Source: Eubacterium sp.
GTDB lineage: Bacteria; Bacillota_A; Clostridia; Lachnospirales; Lachnospiraceae
Length of the DNA stretch: 26,258 nt
NCBI GenBank assembly: GCA_017475785.1
Contig: JAFVEX010000012.1
Location: 1-26,258, forward strand
Reading direction: 5' to 3'
Shown here: piece after piece, positions 7,330 through 17,000 of the stretch
Layout: every line of letters begins with the position of its first letter
Position numbering within the stretch: position 1 is the stretch's first letter
Notes under the pieces: generated by a model
Told to the model about the DNA's origin: nothing
The model's database searches: none
Seen by the model: the letters and a program-made list of their open reading frames with translations, nothing else
Program-made: the position numbers and the translations under genes

Positions 7330-7357
7330 AAAAAAAGCCGGAAGACAGGCATCCGGC
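7330..7357 (-). terminator. Intrinsic terminator on the minus strand, upstream of the marR promoter
   Basis: Reading the minus strand, GCCGGA and TCCGGC form a six-pair stem with a nine-base loop, followed directly by seven T residues (7336 down to 7330). No minus-strand gene lies before it; the next gene upstream is divergent. It may insulate the promoter from antisense transcription or be a relic. Confidence 0.6.
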
Positions 7358-7369
7358 GGCAGTCTCGGC

Positions 7370-7395
7370 ATCAATTATTTTTATCAATTATTTTT
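7370..7395. repeat. 13-bp perfect tandem duplication
   Basis: ATCAATTATTTTT occurs twice head to tail (7370-7382 and 7383-7395) in the AT-rich gap between the marR promoter and the VWA gene. It may be simple slippage or an UP-like element. The remainder of this 340-base gap holds the marR promoter, the terminator above and the candidate VWA promoter. Confidence 0.6.
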
Positions 7396-7450
7396 TAGAA
7401 GCTTTTGCTCAGATTTCAGAAGATTTTTTTCATTACAGTCCCAAGATGTG

Positions 7451-7459
7451 TGGTATCAT
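7451..7459 (+). promoter_or_regulatory. Candidate extended -10 promoter for the VWA gene
   Basis: TGG-TATCAT at 7451-7459 fits an extended -10 element (TGnTATAAT). Only a weak -35 (ATTACA-like, around 7432) is present. It lies about 60 bases before the VWA start codon. Confidence 0.35.
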
Positions 7460-7521
7460 AAATGTATCTGGAAATATCCCTGCCGCACTGGCAGGCGCTT
7501 ATGGCAGAAAGGAAGTTCTAA

Positions 7522-9633
7522 ATGTATTGCAGGGAATGTGGCGCAAATATTCCGGAGGAAGCGTTTTTCTGCCCGCAGTGTGGCGCGGATCTGCCGAAAA
7601 TCACCGGACAGAAGGATCCCGGCGGTACTGCCGGAGAAACCAGGCGGCAGGAAAGCTCCGGAAATTACGCAGAGCAGAACGGACGGAAATCAGTTCAGAA
7701 CGATGATTACGGATCTGATGACGGCTCTTACTACGATCAGGGGCGGCGCGGCGGACGCCGGCAGGATTATGACGATCGTCAGGACTTCAGGGAGCGAGAT
7801 AACGAGGGCGGACACACTTCTTCCGGCGGACAAAAACCGTCAAGAAATTATAAACCACTGATCATCGGCCTGATCGCGGCCATTGCGGTGCTGCTGGGCG
7901 TGATCGCGGCGATGGCGTCCGGAATCTTCGATAAACGTGAGAAAATTGATACTTCTACGGCCTCAGTGGAATCCTCCGCTGACGCAGCCGGTGGATCTTC
8001 TTTCGGCAAACAGAAAGACGCCGCGGATGGAGAAGCGGTATCCTCTTCAAGTGCGAAGTACAGTACAGTCTCCGGGGAATCAGCAGAAGCCTCCCGGAAC
8101 AGCGGGACAAGCGTTTCCTCCGGGGATGCGGCAGCAAATGCTTCCTCCGGGAATGCGGCAGCAGGCACTTCCGGCGCTGCAGCCTCTTCAGATGCCGGAG
8201 CAGATGCGGCGTCTGCAGGTACGTCATCAGACAGCGGCCAGCGAAAATCCATCGGCGCGGACACCACTGTGACGGATCAGCCTGACGCAGGTTCGTCTTC
8301 CGGCGGTTCCGCTGCGCAGCCTGCCGCCACGGGGTATGACGCAATCGCAAACGCCATCAGCAGCAAGGTCAGCGGCATTCTGGATTTTGTCTCCAGCGAC
8401 GTGACGGAATACCCGACCGTCAAGCTGTACTATAGCTACACGGATTCCGCCGGAGAGCCCATCACGCTGACCTCTCCGACTGCGGGCATCCGGGAGTCCA
8501 TCTCGGGCGGCGCGGAAATAGAGCGGACGATCCGGCGCGTCGAGCGCCTGGAGGGTAATCAGGGTCTGAGTATCGATCTGGTTGCGGACAAATCCGCCAG
8601 CATGTCCGGCGATCTGGGACAGATGCAGATGATCATGCAGCAGTTCGTCCAGAGCATGGATTTTGCTTCCGGCGATCAGGCCGAGATTATTTCCTTCGAC
8701 AGTTACATTATGTATATGTGTACCTACACGCAGGACGTAAGTCTGCTCCAGAACGGCATCTCAAATATGACTGCATATGGCGACACGGCGCTCTATGACG
8801 CGCTCGTCACCGGGATCAACAATGCGGGCAGCCAGGCCGGCGCGCGCTGCGTCATCGGCTTTACCGACGGTGAGGATAACATGAGTATCTACACGCCGGA
8901 CGAGGTCATCAGCCTGGCGCTCCAGAAGGAAGTTCCTGTCTACATCATCGGAACCGGGATGGCCGACTATGCCACGCTGAGCGACATCGCGCTTTCGACC
9001 GGCGGCGATTACTGGTCTGTGGATTCCATCAGCGACCTGAGCCAGATCATGATGGAAATCTACAGCAACCAGAAGGATCTCTACTGCATCGAGTATGACT
9101 CAGAAAAAAGCGCGGATCCATACGCCTCCCGCACGGTTTCCTGCGTCCTGGCCGACGAAACCCACGGCGGTATGGAGACAGGCGTCTCCTTCCAGGCGAC
9201 AGAGGCGCTCTCGCAGGTCACGCACGCGTCACGCTATGAAATTATTCAGGGCGATCTTTCCTGGACAGAAGCAAACGATATCTGTATCTCCAAGGGCGGA
9301 CATCTGGCGACCATCACCTCCCAGAGCGAAATGGATCAGCTGGTCAGCATGGCAGAGAAGTCCGGCCTGAAATATCTGTGGATCGGCGGATACACATCCG
9401 TGCGCAACAACAGCACCTTCGGGCACTGGATCACAGGCGAAGATTTTAACTACACGGCCTGGTATCCGGGCGAACCCTCCCGCAATGATCTGGACGGCAC
9501 ACCTGAATTTTACCTGATGATGTGGAAGGTGGGCGACGCCTGGTCCTGGAATGATCAGCGCAATGACGTCGCAAACAGTGAATTTGAGTATTTTAAAGGA
9601 AATGTCGGATATATCTGTGAATATGAGCAATGA
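7522..9633 (+). CDS. Zinc-ribbon, single-pass membrane protein with VWA and C-type lectin domains
   Basis: This 703-residue protein starts with a zinc ribbon (CxxC pairs C3/C6 and C17/C20). A polar, charged segment follows, then a transmembrane helix at about 111-134. Next is a serine/alanine/glycine-rich linker (about 140-275). The VWA domain has a complete MIDAS: D356-S358-S360, T422 and D449. The C-terminal C-type lectin-like domain (about 570-702) has WIGGY, a WND triplet at 676-678 and a final GYICEYE. By topology the zinc ribbon is cytoplasmic and the VWA/lectin part external, so a cell-surface adhesion or glycan-binding role is likely. This is inference. The linker contains a 27-bp tandem repeat (8116 and 8143). 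The start has AAAGGAAG upstream. The 3' end overlaps the next gene by 11 bases. Confidence 0.88.
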   Translation: MYCRECGANIPEEAFFCPQCGADLPKITGQKDPGGTAGETRRQESSGNYAEQNGRKSVQNDDYGSDDGSYYDQGRRGGRRQDYDDRQDFRERDNEGGHTSSGGQKPSRNYKPLIIGLIAAIAVLLGVIAAMASGIFDKREKIDTSTASVESSADAAGGSSFGKQKDAADGEAVSSSSAKYSTVSGESAEASRNSGTSVSSGDAAANASSGNAAAGTSGAAASSDAGADAASAGTSSDSGQRKSIGADTTVTDQPDAGSSSGGSAAQPAATGYDAIANAISSKVSGILDFVSSDVTEYPTVKLYYSYTDSAGEPITLTSPTAGIRESISGGAEIERTIRRVERLEGNQGLSIDLVADKSASMSGDLGQMQMIMQQFVQSMDFASGDQAEIISFDSYIMYMCTYTQDVSLLQNGISNMTAYGDTALYDALVTGINNAGSQAGARCVIGFTDGEDNMSIYTPDEVISLALQKEVPVYIIGTGMADYATLSDIALSTGGDYWSVDSISDLSQIMMEIYSNQKDLYCIEYDSEKSADPYASRTVSCVLADETHGGMETGVSFQATEALSQVTHASRYEIIQGDLSWTEANDICISKGGHLATITSQSEMDQLVSMAEKSGLKYLWIGGYTSVRNNSTFGHWITGEDFNYTAWYPGEPSRNDLDGTPEFYLMMWKVGDAWSWNDQRNDVANSEFEYFKGNVGYICEYEQ

Positions 9634-11080
9634 TAAAGAGACCATCCTGCAGCGGAGCATATTTGCTTCGCTGCTCTTTCTGACGCTGTTTTTCGCGCTG
9701 CTGACCGGATGCGGGAAGGCTGATCCCGCCCCAGGCATGGGATCAGGTGACAGCGCAAACAAAGAAACCACTGCTGCCGGCACAGAAGCAGCATCTGAAT
9801 CAGCCGGATCAGAGACTCCTGCCGGCACAGAAGCGGCATCTGAATCAACCGAATCCGGGACTGCAGCCGGAAGCTCATCCGGCACGGAACCAGCGTCAAA
9901 TCCATCTGACGAAACCCCAGCGGCGGAAGGCGGAAACCAGAGCGACGCTGCAACGGATACAGAAGATCATGGCACAACTCAGACTGAAGCAGGAGACCAT
10001 GGAACTCCTCTGGCGGAAGACGCGGATCCGGAACTGGCTGCGCGAGCGGAGTCTTTTCTCTCCACTATGTCTCTCGAAGACAAGGTATCGCAGCTGTTGA
10101 TTCTGACCCCGGATCAGCTGACAGGCGTCAGCGGCACAACACTGGCTGGCGAAAACACACGGGCAGCCTACAACGCGATGCCGGCGGGCGGGATCATCTG
10201 CATGAGTCCGAATCTGGACAACACGCAGCAGACACAGGAATTCCTCGCAAATCTGCAGCAGTTCAGCAGAAACCGCACCGGTCTGCCACTGTTTACATTT
10301 GTAGATGAAGAAGGGGGATCTGTCGCCCGGATCTCGGGGCAGTTTGCGGAATATCCGGCCATCCAGGACATGGCCGTTCTGGGCGCGGCGGGCGATACCG
10401 CCGTAGCAGAAGAGACCGGCAGAACCATCGGGACATGCCTTTCCACCCTGGGATTTACCTGCGATTTCGCACCGGTTGCGGATGTGCTCAGCAATCCCGC
10501 CAACCAGGTTGTCCGGGACCGCTCTTTTGGCTCCGATCCCGCGCTCGTCTCACAGATGGCCTGCGCGCTGGGGCGCGGGCTGGAATCACAGGGTGTATAC
10601 GCAGTGTACAAGCACTTTCCCGGCCACGGCGCGACCGCTGACGACACGCACAACGGCTATGCCTGGACCGGCAGAACACTCGACGAGCTGCGCGCCTGCG
10701 AGCTGCTTCCGTTTCAGGCTGCGATTGATCAGGGCGCCGCATTCATCATGACCGCGCACATCTCCCTGCCGAACGCGGCGGGGGAAGATGTCCCCGCCTC
10801 TCTCTCCTACGCGATGACAACACAGCTGCTGCGGGAAGAAATGGGATTTGACGGCATAGTCGTGACGGACGCGCTCAATATGGGCGCCGTCGCGAACCAG
10901 TACAGCTCCGCGGAGGCGACCGTAAAAGCCGTGGAAGCAGGCGCGGACATGCTTCTCATGCCAGCCAGTGCCGTGTCTGCCAGAGAGGGACTTCTCGACG
11001 CCGTCGCCTCAGGCCGCCTCACAGAGGAACGGATCGACGCGTCTGTGCGCCGGATTCTGCTGCTGAAGCTGCAGATGTAG
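9623..11080 (+). CDS. NagZ-like family 3 glycoside hydrolase lipoprotein
   Basis: The 485-residue protein is a GH3 beta-N-acetylhexosaminidase of the NagZ type. It starts with a lipoprotein signal peptide whose lipobox LLTGC places the lipidated cysteine at C30. A low-complexity Ser/Thr/Glu/Gly-rich spacer (about 35-135) follows. The GH3 barrel contains FVDEEGGSVARISG, KHFPGHG at 330-336 with the NagZ D-x-H pair (D341, H343), and the nucleophile D416 in VVTDALNMG. It should release N-acetylglucosamine from muropeptides or other glycans outside the membrane. The spacer has a 45-bp (15-residue) tandem duplication at 9774 and 9819. The ATG at 9623 overlaps the upstream stop, suggesting coupling; an in-frame ATG at 9602 is an alternative, and neither has an ideal ribosome binding site. 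Confidence 0.88.
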   Translation: MSNDKETILQRSIFASLLFLTLFFALLTGCGKADPAPGMGSGDSANKETTAAGTEAASESAGSETPAGTEAASESTESGTAAGSSSGTEPASNPSDETPAAEGGNQSDAATDTEDHGTTQTEAGDHGTPLAEDADPELAARAESFLSTMSLEDKVSQLLILTPDQLTGVSGTTLAGENTRAAYNAMPAGGIICMSPNLDNTQQTQEFLANLQQFSRNRTGLPLFTFVDEEGGSVARISGQFAEYPAIQDMAVLGAAGDTAVAEETGRTIGTCLSTLGFTCDFAPVADVLSNPANQVVRDRSFGSDPALVSQMACALGRGLESQGVYAVYKHFPGHGATADDTHNGYAWTGRTLDELRACELLPFQAAIDQGAAFIMTAHISLPNAAGEDVPASLSYAMTTQLLREEMGFDGIVVTDALNMGAVANQYSSAEATVKAVEAGADMLLMPASAVSAREGLLDAVASGRLTEERIDASVRRILLLKLQM

Positions 11081-11086
11081 CCAGGC

Positions 11087-11134
11087 ACATGCACCCGGCA
11101 TGTCCATATAAACGCGACAATGCGGGCATTGTCG
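11087..11134. other. Two adjacent hairpins after the NagZ-like gene
   Basis: ACATGC-acccg-GCATGT (11087-11103) and CGACAATG-CGGG-CATTGTCG (11115-11134) follow the stop codon at once. The second is followed by AGAATTTT rather than a clean T-run. They may form the terminator of the VWA/NagZ operon, between convergent genes. Confidence 0.5.
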
Positions 11135-11176
11135 AGAATTTTCGCCGCGGCAATCAGAAACAATTGTCAGGGAAAA

Positions 11177-11206
11177 TGATCAAGTTATTCTGCTGCAGTT
11201 CCTTAC
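11177..11206 (-). repeat. 30-bp dispersed repeat, copy 2 (begins at the MgtC-like stop codon)
   Basis: The reverse complement reads G, then the TAA stop of the MgtC-like gene, then GGAACTGCAGCAGAATAAC and TTGATCA. It matches 2658-2687 at 29 of 30 positions. As in copy 1, the repeat starts one base before the stop codon of the upstream gene. The long palindrome seen beyond copy 1 is not preserved here. Confidence 0.8.
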
Positions 11207-11928
11207 TTCATCTCTTCCACGTGAGAGACATATTCCAGTGACCGGAGCGCGTCAATAATCTCCGTGTGCGTCTTGAACTTCTTCAGTTCTTTGCTGACAA
11301 TGCTCAGCGCCACAGAGTACACACTCAGGCCCGAATGCACATACGCGGGATTAAACTCAATTTCATCTATGTGAAGACCCAGCTGGCGGGCTGTCGCGAC
11401 AAAAGGCTTCAAATCGCCGGCTGTGTTTAGTTCCAGATGTATCTCAAAGTGGTTGGACCGGTCTTTCAGATAATCCTCCAGCCGCGGCAGAAGAGACAGA
11501 CAGATCATCATAACGATTGTCACGATGATCGCGGCTGTGTAAAACCCGATACCGACTGCCAGCCCGACAATTCCGCACGTCCACAGTCCCGCCGACGTCG
11601 TCAGCCCCTTGATCTGGTTGCGCGAGCTGAACAGGATCGTGTAGACGCTGATCATCGACGCGCCGACAACAACTGCCGCTGAAATCACGGGGATGACCAC
11701 ACCCTTTGTCTCCATCAGCCAGGCGTCCACCATCGAGGCAGAATTCGTTGCCATGGCAATCATGATAAAGGTGCGGAGTCCAGCCGCGTGCCGCTTGCTG
11801 GAACGCTCCCAGCCGATAAAGGAGGCCATCAATACCGAAAGCACGACGCGCAGCAGTATTGTTCTTATGTTGATTCCATATGACCAGCTTCCCAAAAACC
11901 TGGCGATCAGATCGTGTCCATTTATCAT
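11203..11928 (-). CDS. MgtC/SapB-family membrane protein
   Basis: The 241-residue protein has an N-terminal hydrophobic domain (about residues 20-145, four or five helices) with the MgtC signature GWERSSKRHAAGLRTF. A soluble C-terminal domain follows (about 150-241, ACT-like in this family). MgtC proteins are inner-membrane proteins linked to growth in low magnesium and to ATP synthase control; in Firmicutes the exact role is uncertain. The start ATG at 11928 has GGAGG eight bases before it. An ATG six bases earlier reads ATG-ATA-TGA and stops at once. The gene lies 195 bases downstream of the antiporter on the same strand, so they may be cotranscribed. The stop codon is embedded in the 30-bp repeat. 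Confidence 0.88.
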   Translation of the reverse strand: MINGHDLIARFLGSWSYGINIRTILLRVVLSVLMASFIGWERSSKRHAAGLRTFIMIAMATNSASMVDAWLMETKGVVIPVISAAVVVGASMISVYTILFSSRNQIKGLTTSAGLWTCGIVGLAVGIGFYTAAIIVTIVMMICLSLLPRLEDYLKDRSNHFEIHLELNTAGDLKPFVATARQLGLHIDEIEFNPAYVHSGLSVYSVALSIVSKELKKFKTHTEIIDALRSLEYVSHVEEMK

Positions 11929-12123
11929 ATCATTTTCCTCCCGGCGTGTTATGATTCATCCGGCTGTCAATTTATCTGCCTTTTTATTGATCCAGCTGCT
12001 TTCTTCAGCCGACTTTTCAACAGGCTGCCGTTCCTCCGTCTTTCATCCGGCTGCTGCTCCGCCGGCTTCTCATCCTGCTGCCCGGCCAGGCGCCTCCTCG
12101 TCAGGTGACACTCTTACGAAATC

Positions 12124-13617
12124 CTACCAGTTCATTCTTCCGCCGCCTCTCCGGCGCGCCATCAGATTATCGCGGTAAGCGCCTCCGTACATTGCGGCCA
12201 GCTGCTCCTCCGCGGCGTCCAGAAACGCCTGCTCCTCTAAAGAGGTATCGCTCTGCTGCGCGGAAAGCTCTTTCTGAATCTTTCCGATTCGCTCAATCAG
12301 CAGTTCTGCCTCTGTCTTCTTTTCTCCCGTCTCCTTCAGTTCTTCTGCCTCAACGAGATCCTCCAGCTTGTCGGAATATGACCTCGACAGATACAGCGAT
12401 GCCTTCGCGCAGGCAGGTCCCACCAGTTCATACAGCACGCTTGACGCCAGGATAATGGTCTGCAGAGCCATTCCCGTCTCCCCGCCCAGCGTTCTTGCGC
12501 CGAGCATGGCAAGGCCGATCGCGACACCTGCCTGCGGGATCAGGGCGAGACCGAGATAATTCCGCACCAGGTGCGATTTCCCTGCCATGGCGCATCCCAA
12601 AAAGGAACCGGCATATTTACCCGCGATACGCACAATGAAGTAAATCACGCCGACCGCCAGAAGGGATACGCTTCCGATCTCGCTGGAGGTGTTCACCAGC
12701 GCGCTGAGATTAAACGAAACGCCCGACCTGACAAAAAACAGCAGCAGGATCGGCGGGGTAAAATAATTCAGCTGCATAAACAGCCGGTTGTCATCCGAGA
12801 TATTGATATAGACCGTGCCCATGGACATGCAGCCCAGCAGCGGCGAGACGCCGGCCAGCGCGCAGATTCCGCAGAACGCGAACAACAGCGCGATCGAAAT
12901 GATCAGCCTGTTGTCCGTCGATCTTCCGTTCGGCATCATCCACTTCATAAGCACGCCGAACAGGCCGCCCAGAACCAGCACGGCAATATTGACCGCGATC
13001 GGTTTCAGCACACTGCCGATCTGGAACCCGGCTTCGCTTCCCACCGCCAGCGCTACAGAAATCGCGATGCTGTACAGGACGAGTCCGACCACATCGTCCA
13101 AAGCGACGACCTGCAGCAGCGTATTGACAAAGTCCCCCTTTGCCCCCGTCTGCCGGATCGTCATCATCGTCGAAGCCGGCGCTGTCGCGGACGCGAGCGC
13201 CGCGAGCACAATCGAAAACGGCAGGTTGATGCGCAGGACGAAAAACGTCACAACAAATACAAATACCGATGCCAGGCACGCCTCCATCAGTGTAATGATT
13301 ACGACTTTGATTCCGTTTTTCCTGATCGCTTCCAGCCGGAAAAACTCCCCTGTGCTGAAGGCAATAAACGCCAGCGCGATATCCGACAGGAAGGACATGC
13401 CTTCTGTAATCCCCGCAGGGATCAGATTCAGGCAATACGGACCGATCAGAATGCCGGTGACAATATAGGCCGTGACGTTCGGGAGCTTCAGGCGCTTCGT
13501 GATCCGTGTCATCAGAAAGCCCAGAAACAGCATGGCCGTAATTGACAGAATCACACTCGCGACCGCCCCGTTCTCAGCCATCCCGGAAAACAATTGTTCA
13601 ATCAGTGATGGTCTCAT
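12124..13617 (-). CDS. Cation:proton antiporter (CPA2 type)
   Basis: The 497-residue protein is a polytopic antiporter of the Na+/H+ exchanger family, with about 12 hydrophobic segments across residues 15-400. The transport core motif VVALDDVVGL puts the ion-binding aspartate pair at D174-D175. It follows a discontinuous-helix region, ASATAPASTMM. A cytoplasmic tail of about 90 charged residues lacks a recognisable TrkA-N domain. It would exchange sodium or potassium for protons and contribute to pH or salt homeostasis. The ATG at 13617 is chosen because GGAGG lies 11 bases before it. A GTG at 13629 overlaps that site and is unlikely. The neighbouring MgtC-like gene fits an ion-homeostasis role. 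Confidence 0.9.
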   Translation of the reverse strand: MRPSLIEQLFSGMAENGAVASVILSITAMLFLGFLMTRITKRLKLPNVTAYIVTGILIGPYCLNLIPAGITEGMSFLSDIALAFIAFSTGEFFRLEAIRKNGIKVVIITLMEACLASVFVFVVTFFVLRINLPFSIVLAALASATAPASTMMTIRQTGAKGDFVNTLLQVVALDDVVGLVLYSIAISVALAVGSEAGFQIGSVLKPIAVNIAVLVLGGLFGVLMKWMMPNGRSTDNRLIISIALLFAFCGICALAGVSPLLGCMSMGTVYINISDDNRLFMQLNYFTPPILLLFFVRSGVSFNLSALVNTSSEIGSVSLLAVGVIYFIVRIAGKYAGSFLGCAMAGKSHLVRNYLGLALIPQAGVAIGLAMLGARTLGGETGMALQTIILASSVLYELVGPACAKASLYLSRSYSDKLEDLVEAEELKETGEKKTEAELLIERIGKIQKELSAQQSDTSLEEQAFLDAAEEQLAAMYGGAYRDNLMARRRGGGRMNW

Positions 13618-13688
13618 TGGCGGCGTCACCTCCGTTCCAGACAGCAGACATTCTATTTTTCAGACAACATCCATGCTTCGTTCAGAAT

Positions 13689-13717
13689 ATTTTATCAAAA
13701 GATCGTTGTTTCGTAAA
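13689..13717 (-). promoter_or_regulatory. Candidate sigma-A promoter of the antiporter gene
   Basis: On the minus strand, TTTACG (13712-13717) and TAAAAT (13689-13694) are 17 bases apart, about 70 bases before the antiporter start. It lies back to back with the glgC promoter. Confidence 0.55.
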
Positions 13718-13753
13718 GAAAAGTGACCGTTTTTTCCCTGAACATCTTTACGG

Positions 13754-13781
13754 CTGACGACAATCATTGTATAATTATAAT
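13754..13781 (+). promoter_or_regulatory. Candidate sigma-A promoter of glgCD
   Basis: CTGACG (13754-13759) and a perfect TATAAT (13776-13781) are 16 bases apart, about 30 bases before the glgC start codon. Confidence 0.55.
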
Positions 13782-13811
13782 ATATTTTCACCAAACAGGG
13801 GGTGTTGGTTT

Positions 13812-14948
<1,137 letters not shown>

Positions 14949-14950
14949 TC

Positions 14951-16066
14951 ATGGCAAAAGCATTTGGTATCATTAACTCGCCTGCAAATTACATCAATGT
15001 AGAAGGCCTGCAGAAATACCGTCCGATCGGCGCTTTCTCGTTTGCCGGAAAGTATCGTGTCATCGATTTTCCGCTTTCCAACATGAGCAACAGCGGCATC
15101 GACCGCATCGTCGCCTATGTGCGCGAAAACCCGCGCTCCCTGACCGAGCACGTGCGGACTGCAGGTAACTACAACATCAACTCCAAGCGCGGCCACATCC
15201 AGGTGCTCTTCGCGGAGACAAATTCCGCGAGCGACATCTACAACACGGATATCGCCGTCTTTATGGAGAATCTCTCCATCATCGAGCGCATGACGATTCC
15301 GTATGTTATCATCGTGCCGAGCTACATGGTCTTCACGCAGAATTTCGACGATCTGCTCCGCCAGCACATCGAATCCCGCGCGGACATCACCCTGCTCTAT
15401 CACCACACGAACGAGGCGAAGGATTACTTCCTGCAGAGTGACTTCCTGAAGCTGAACCGCCAGAAGGGCGTCGAGGGCATCGAGCGGAACCGCGGCACAG
15501 CAAAAGACCGTGACATCTTCATGGATACATACATCATGAGCCGCGAGCTGTTTATCGAGCTTGTCAAAAAAGCAGTCAGCCTGTCTTCGATTTACACACT
15601 CTGCCAGATCGTTGCCATGTCCACACGCGAGCTGGATATCAGAGGCGTCGCGCACCGCGGCTACTTCGCGGCACTGACAGACTTCAAGAGCTACTTCACT
15701 GCAAACCTCGAGCTGCTGGATCCCGACGCGCAGAACCAGCTGTTCTCCGCGCAGTGGCCGATTTACACCGACACCTCCGATTTCTGCCCGACACACTACT
15801 TCAGCGGCGCGTCGGCAAAGAATTCCCTGATCTCCAACGGCTGCGTCATCCGCGGCACAGTTGAGAACTCCATCGTCGGACGCGGTGCCGTCATCGAGGA
15901 GGGGGCCGTCATCAAAAACAGCCTGATCATGGCACATTCCCACATCGGCAAGGGAATCCATCTGGAGTACCAGCTGATCGACAAGTGGGCGGATGTGCTG
16001 CATGTAGACGAGATCATCGGTACGCCTGACAAGCTTGGATACGTACGACGTGAGGATATCATCTGA
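14951..16066 (+). CDS. glgD: ADP-glucose pyrophosphorylase-like subunit GlgD
   Basis: The 371-residue protein is a GlgC paralogue that has lost the N-terminal nucleotide-binding loop: the start reads AFGIINSPANYINVEGL instead of LAGGxGxRL. It keeps the following KYRVIDFPLSNMSNSGI segment and the C-terminal beta-helix (NSIVGRGAVIEEGAVIKNS). In studied Firmicutes, GlgD is poorly active or inactive alone and raises the activity of GlgC in a heterotetramer. The ATG at 14951 has GAGGAG just upstream, inside the glgC 3' end, and the gene begins two bases after the glgC stop, so the two are coupled. A strong hairpin terminator follows at 16137-16165. No glgA, glgB or glgP lies nearby. Confidence 0.95.
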   Translation: MAKAFGIINSPANYINVEGLQKYRPIGAFSFAGKYRVIDFPLSNMSNSGIDRIVAYVRENPRSLTEHVRTAGNYNINSKRGHIQVLFAETNSASDIYNTDIAVFMENLSIIERMTIPYVIIVPSYMVFTQNFDDLLRQHIESRADITLLYHHTNEAKDYFLQSDFLKLNRQKGVEGIERNRGTAKDRDIFMDTYIMSRELFIELVKKAVSLSSIYTLCQIVAMSTRELDIRGVAHRGYFAALTDFKSYFTANLELLDPDAQNQLFSAQWPIYTDTSDFCPTHYFSGASAKNSLISNGCVIRGTVENSIVGRGAVIEEGAVIKNSLIMAHSHIGKGIHLEYQLIDKWADVLHVDEIIGTPDKLGYVRREDII

Positions 16067-16136
16067 TTTTATCCGGATCAATCCGGTATATCGCATCGGA
16101 TATTATCTGACGATGCCTCTGTTCCACAAAAACACA

Positions 16137-16165
16137 GAAGCGGGGCTGCGCGCCCCGCTTCTTCT
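16137..16165. terminator. Bidirectional terminator between glgD and the secreted-protein gene
   Basis: GAAGCGGGGC (16137-16146) and GCCCCGCTTC (16152-16161) form a perfect ten-pair stem with a five-base loop. TTCT follows on the plus strand. On the minus strand it is followed by TGTGTTTTTGT. It can therefore serve both convergent genes. Confidence 0.85.
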
Positions 16166-16196
16166 CTGCTCCTCTTATTATGGTTTTTCCCTCATG

Positions 16197-16922
16197 TCAC
16201 TCATCAAAATTTGACAGATTAAACACAATCTCCTTCTGCATCTTCGTCTTCGTGTTCTCAAAACGCATTATGATGTTCTTTTCACTATTCTTCGCGACTT
16301 TGTAGGTTTTGCCCTTTTTATATTTCGTCCCGTTATTCTCGTAGTATTCCACGTTTGGCTTCTTCGTGATCAGTTTCCAGTTTTTCTTCAACTGATACTT
16401 AAATTTAAAAGTCTTTCCGCTTATGCTTACGGTGTCTCCTACCGGAAACATTTTGCTGATAATCCCTTTATAGCTCTTACCATTCACTTTGATGCTCTTA
16501 AACGGGTTTTCTGCCTTCACGACCTTCACATTCCAGATATACTGCTGCTTCCGGCCTTCAACCTCAGCATTGACTGTAATCTTTGTCGTACCAGCCTTTT
16601 TCGTTGTCAGAAGCGGCAACGAAAAATCCGTGTGCAGCTCTGTCTTCACAACAGAAGGATTACTGGATTTTACGCTGGTAACTTTCACTTCCTTTCTGTA
16701 CCAGCTATTCATAGAGGTAATCAGAGGCGTCTTTTTGTAAGAGGTATCCAGTACGATATTTTGCGTGTTTTTCACGCTCACAACGTAGCCGCCCAGTGCC
16801 GCGTGTACGGAATGTGCCTTCAACACTGGGGCGATGCCGATTCCCACCAAAACCAGAAGAATCAGAAGTTTTCTTCTCAGCCGCGCTGCCACATTTTTAT
16901 GATTTGCCATAGATCTGTTCAT
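16197..16922 (-). CDS. Small secreted protein with a Big2-like Ig fold
   Basis: The 241-residue protein starts with a basic N-terminus and hydrophobic core (RRKLLILLVLVGIGIAP), then HSVHA-ALGG, which looks like a signal peptidase site near residue 41. The segment from about 70 to 130 (SSNPSVV ... LLTTKKAGTTKITV) matches the pattern of bacterial Ig-like group 2 domains. The rest is lysine- and tyrosine-rich with beta-strand periodicity (about 135-241), possibly a second Ig-like module. It has no sortase motif, catalytic motif or transmembrane anchor. It is probably exported, but its role is unknown. The ATG at 16922 has GGAGG five bases upstream. The gene is lysine- and AT-richer than its neighbours, suggesting a different history. 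Confidence 0.75.
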   Translation of the reverse strand: MNRSMANHKNVAARLRRKLLILLVLVGIGIAPVLKAHSVHAALGGYVVSVKNTQNIVLDTSYKKTPLITSMNSWYRKEVKVTSVKSSNPSVVKTELHTDFSLPLLTTKKAGTTKITVNAEVEGRKQQYIWNVKVVKAENPFKSIKVNGKSYKGIISKMFPVGDTVSISGKTFKFKYQLKKNWKLITKKPNVEYYENNGTKYKKGKTYKVAKNSEKNIIMRFENTKTKMQKEIVFNLSNFDE

Positions 16923-16961
16923 AGTCACCTCCAACTCAGTGCAAATATTTTAGCTAATATA

Positions 16962-16990
16962 ATTATACTATACATTTCTTGCTATGACAA
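16962..16990 (-). promoter_or_regulatory. Strong sigma-A promoter of the secreted-protein gene
   Basis: On the minus strand, TTGTCA (16985-16990) and TATAAT (16962-16967) are exactly 17 bases apart, about 40 bases before the ATG at 16922. It lies immediately upstream of the divergent toxin-like gene. Confidence 0.8.
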
Positions 16991-17000
16991 ATCAAATCGT

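Noticed and set aside
11985..12120. A minus-strand open stretch between the antiporter and MgtC-like genes reading QQDEKPAEQQPDERRR
   Set aside because: It has no ATG start and no good ribosome binding site. It could be a frame-shifted old antiporter tail, but nothing supports translation.
12571..13545. A 324-codon plus-strand open frame opposite the antiporter gene
   Set aside because: Its product is low-complexity (Gln, Arg, Asp, His rich) with no domain, and it mirrors the third-position bias of the real antiporter gene on the other strand.
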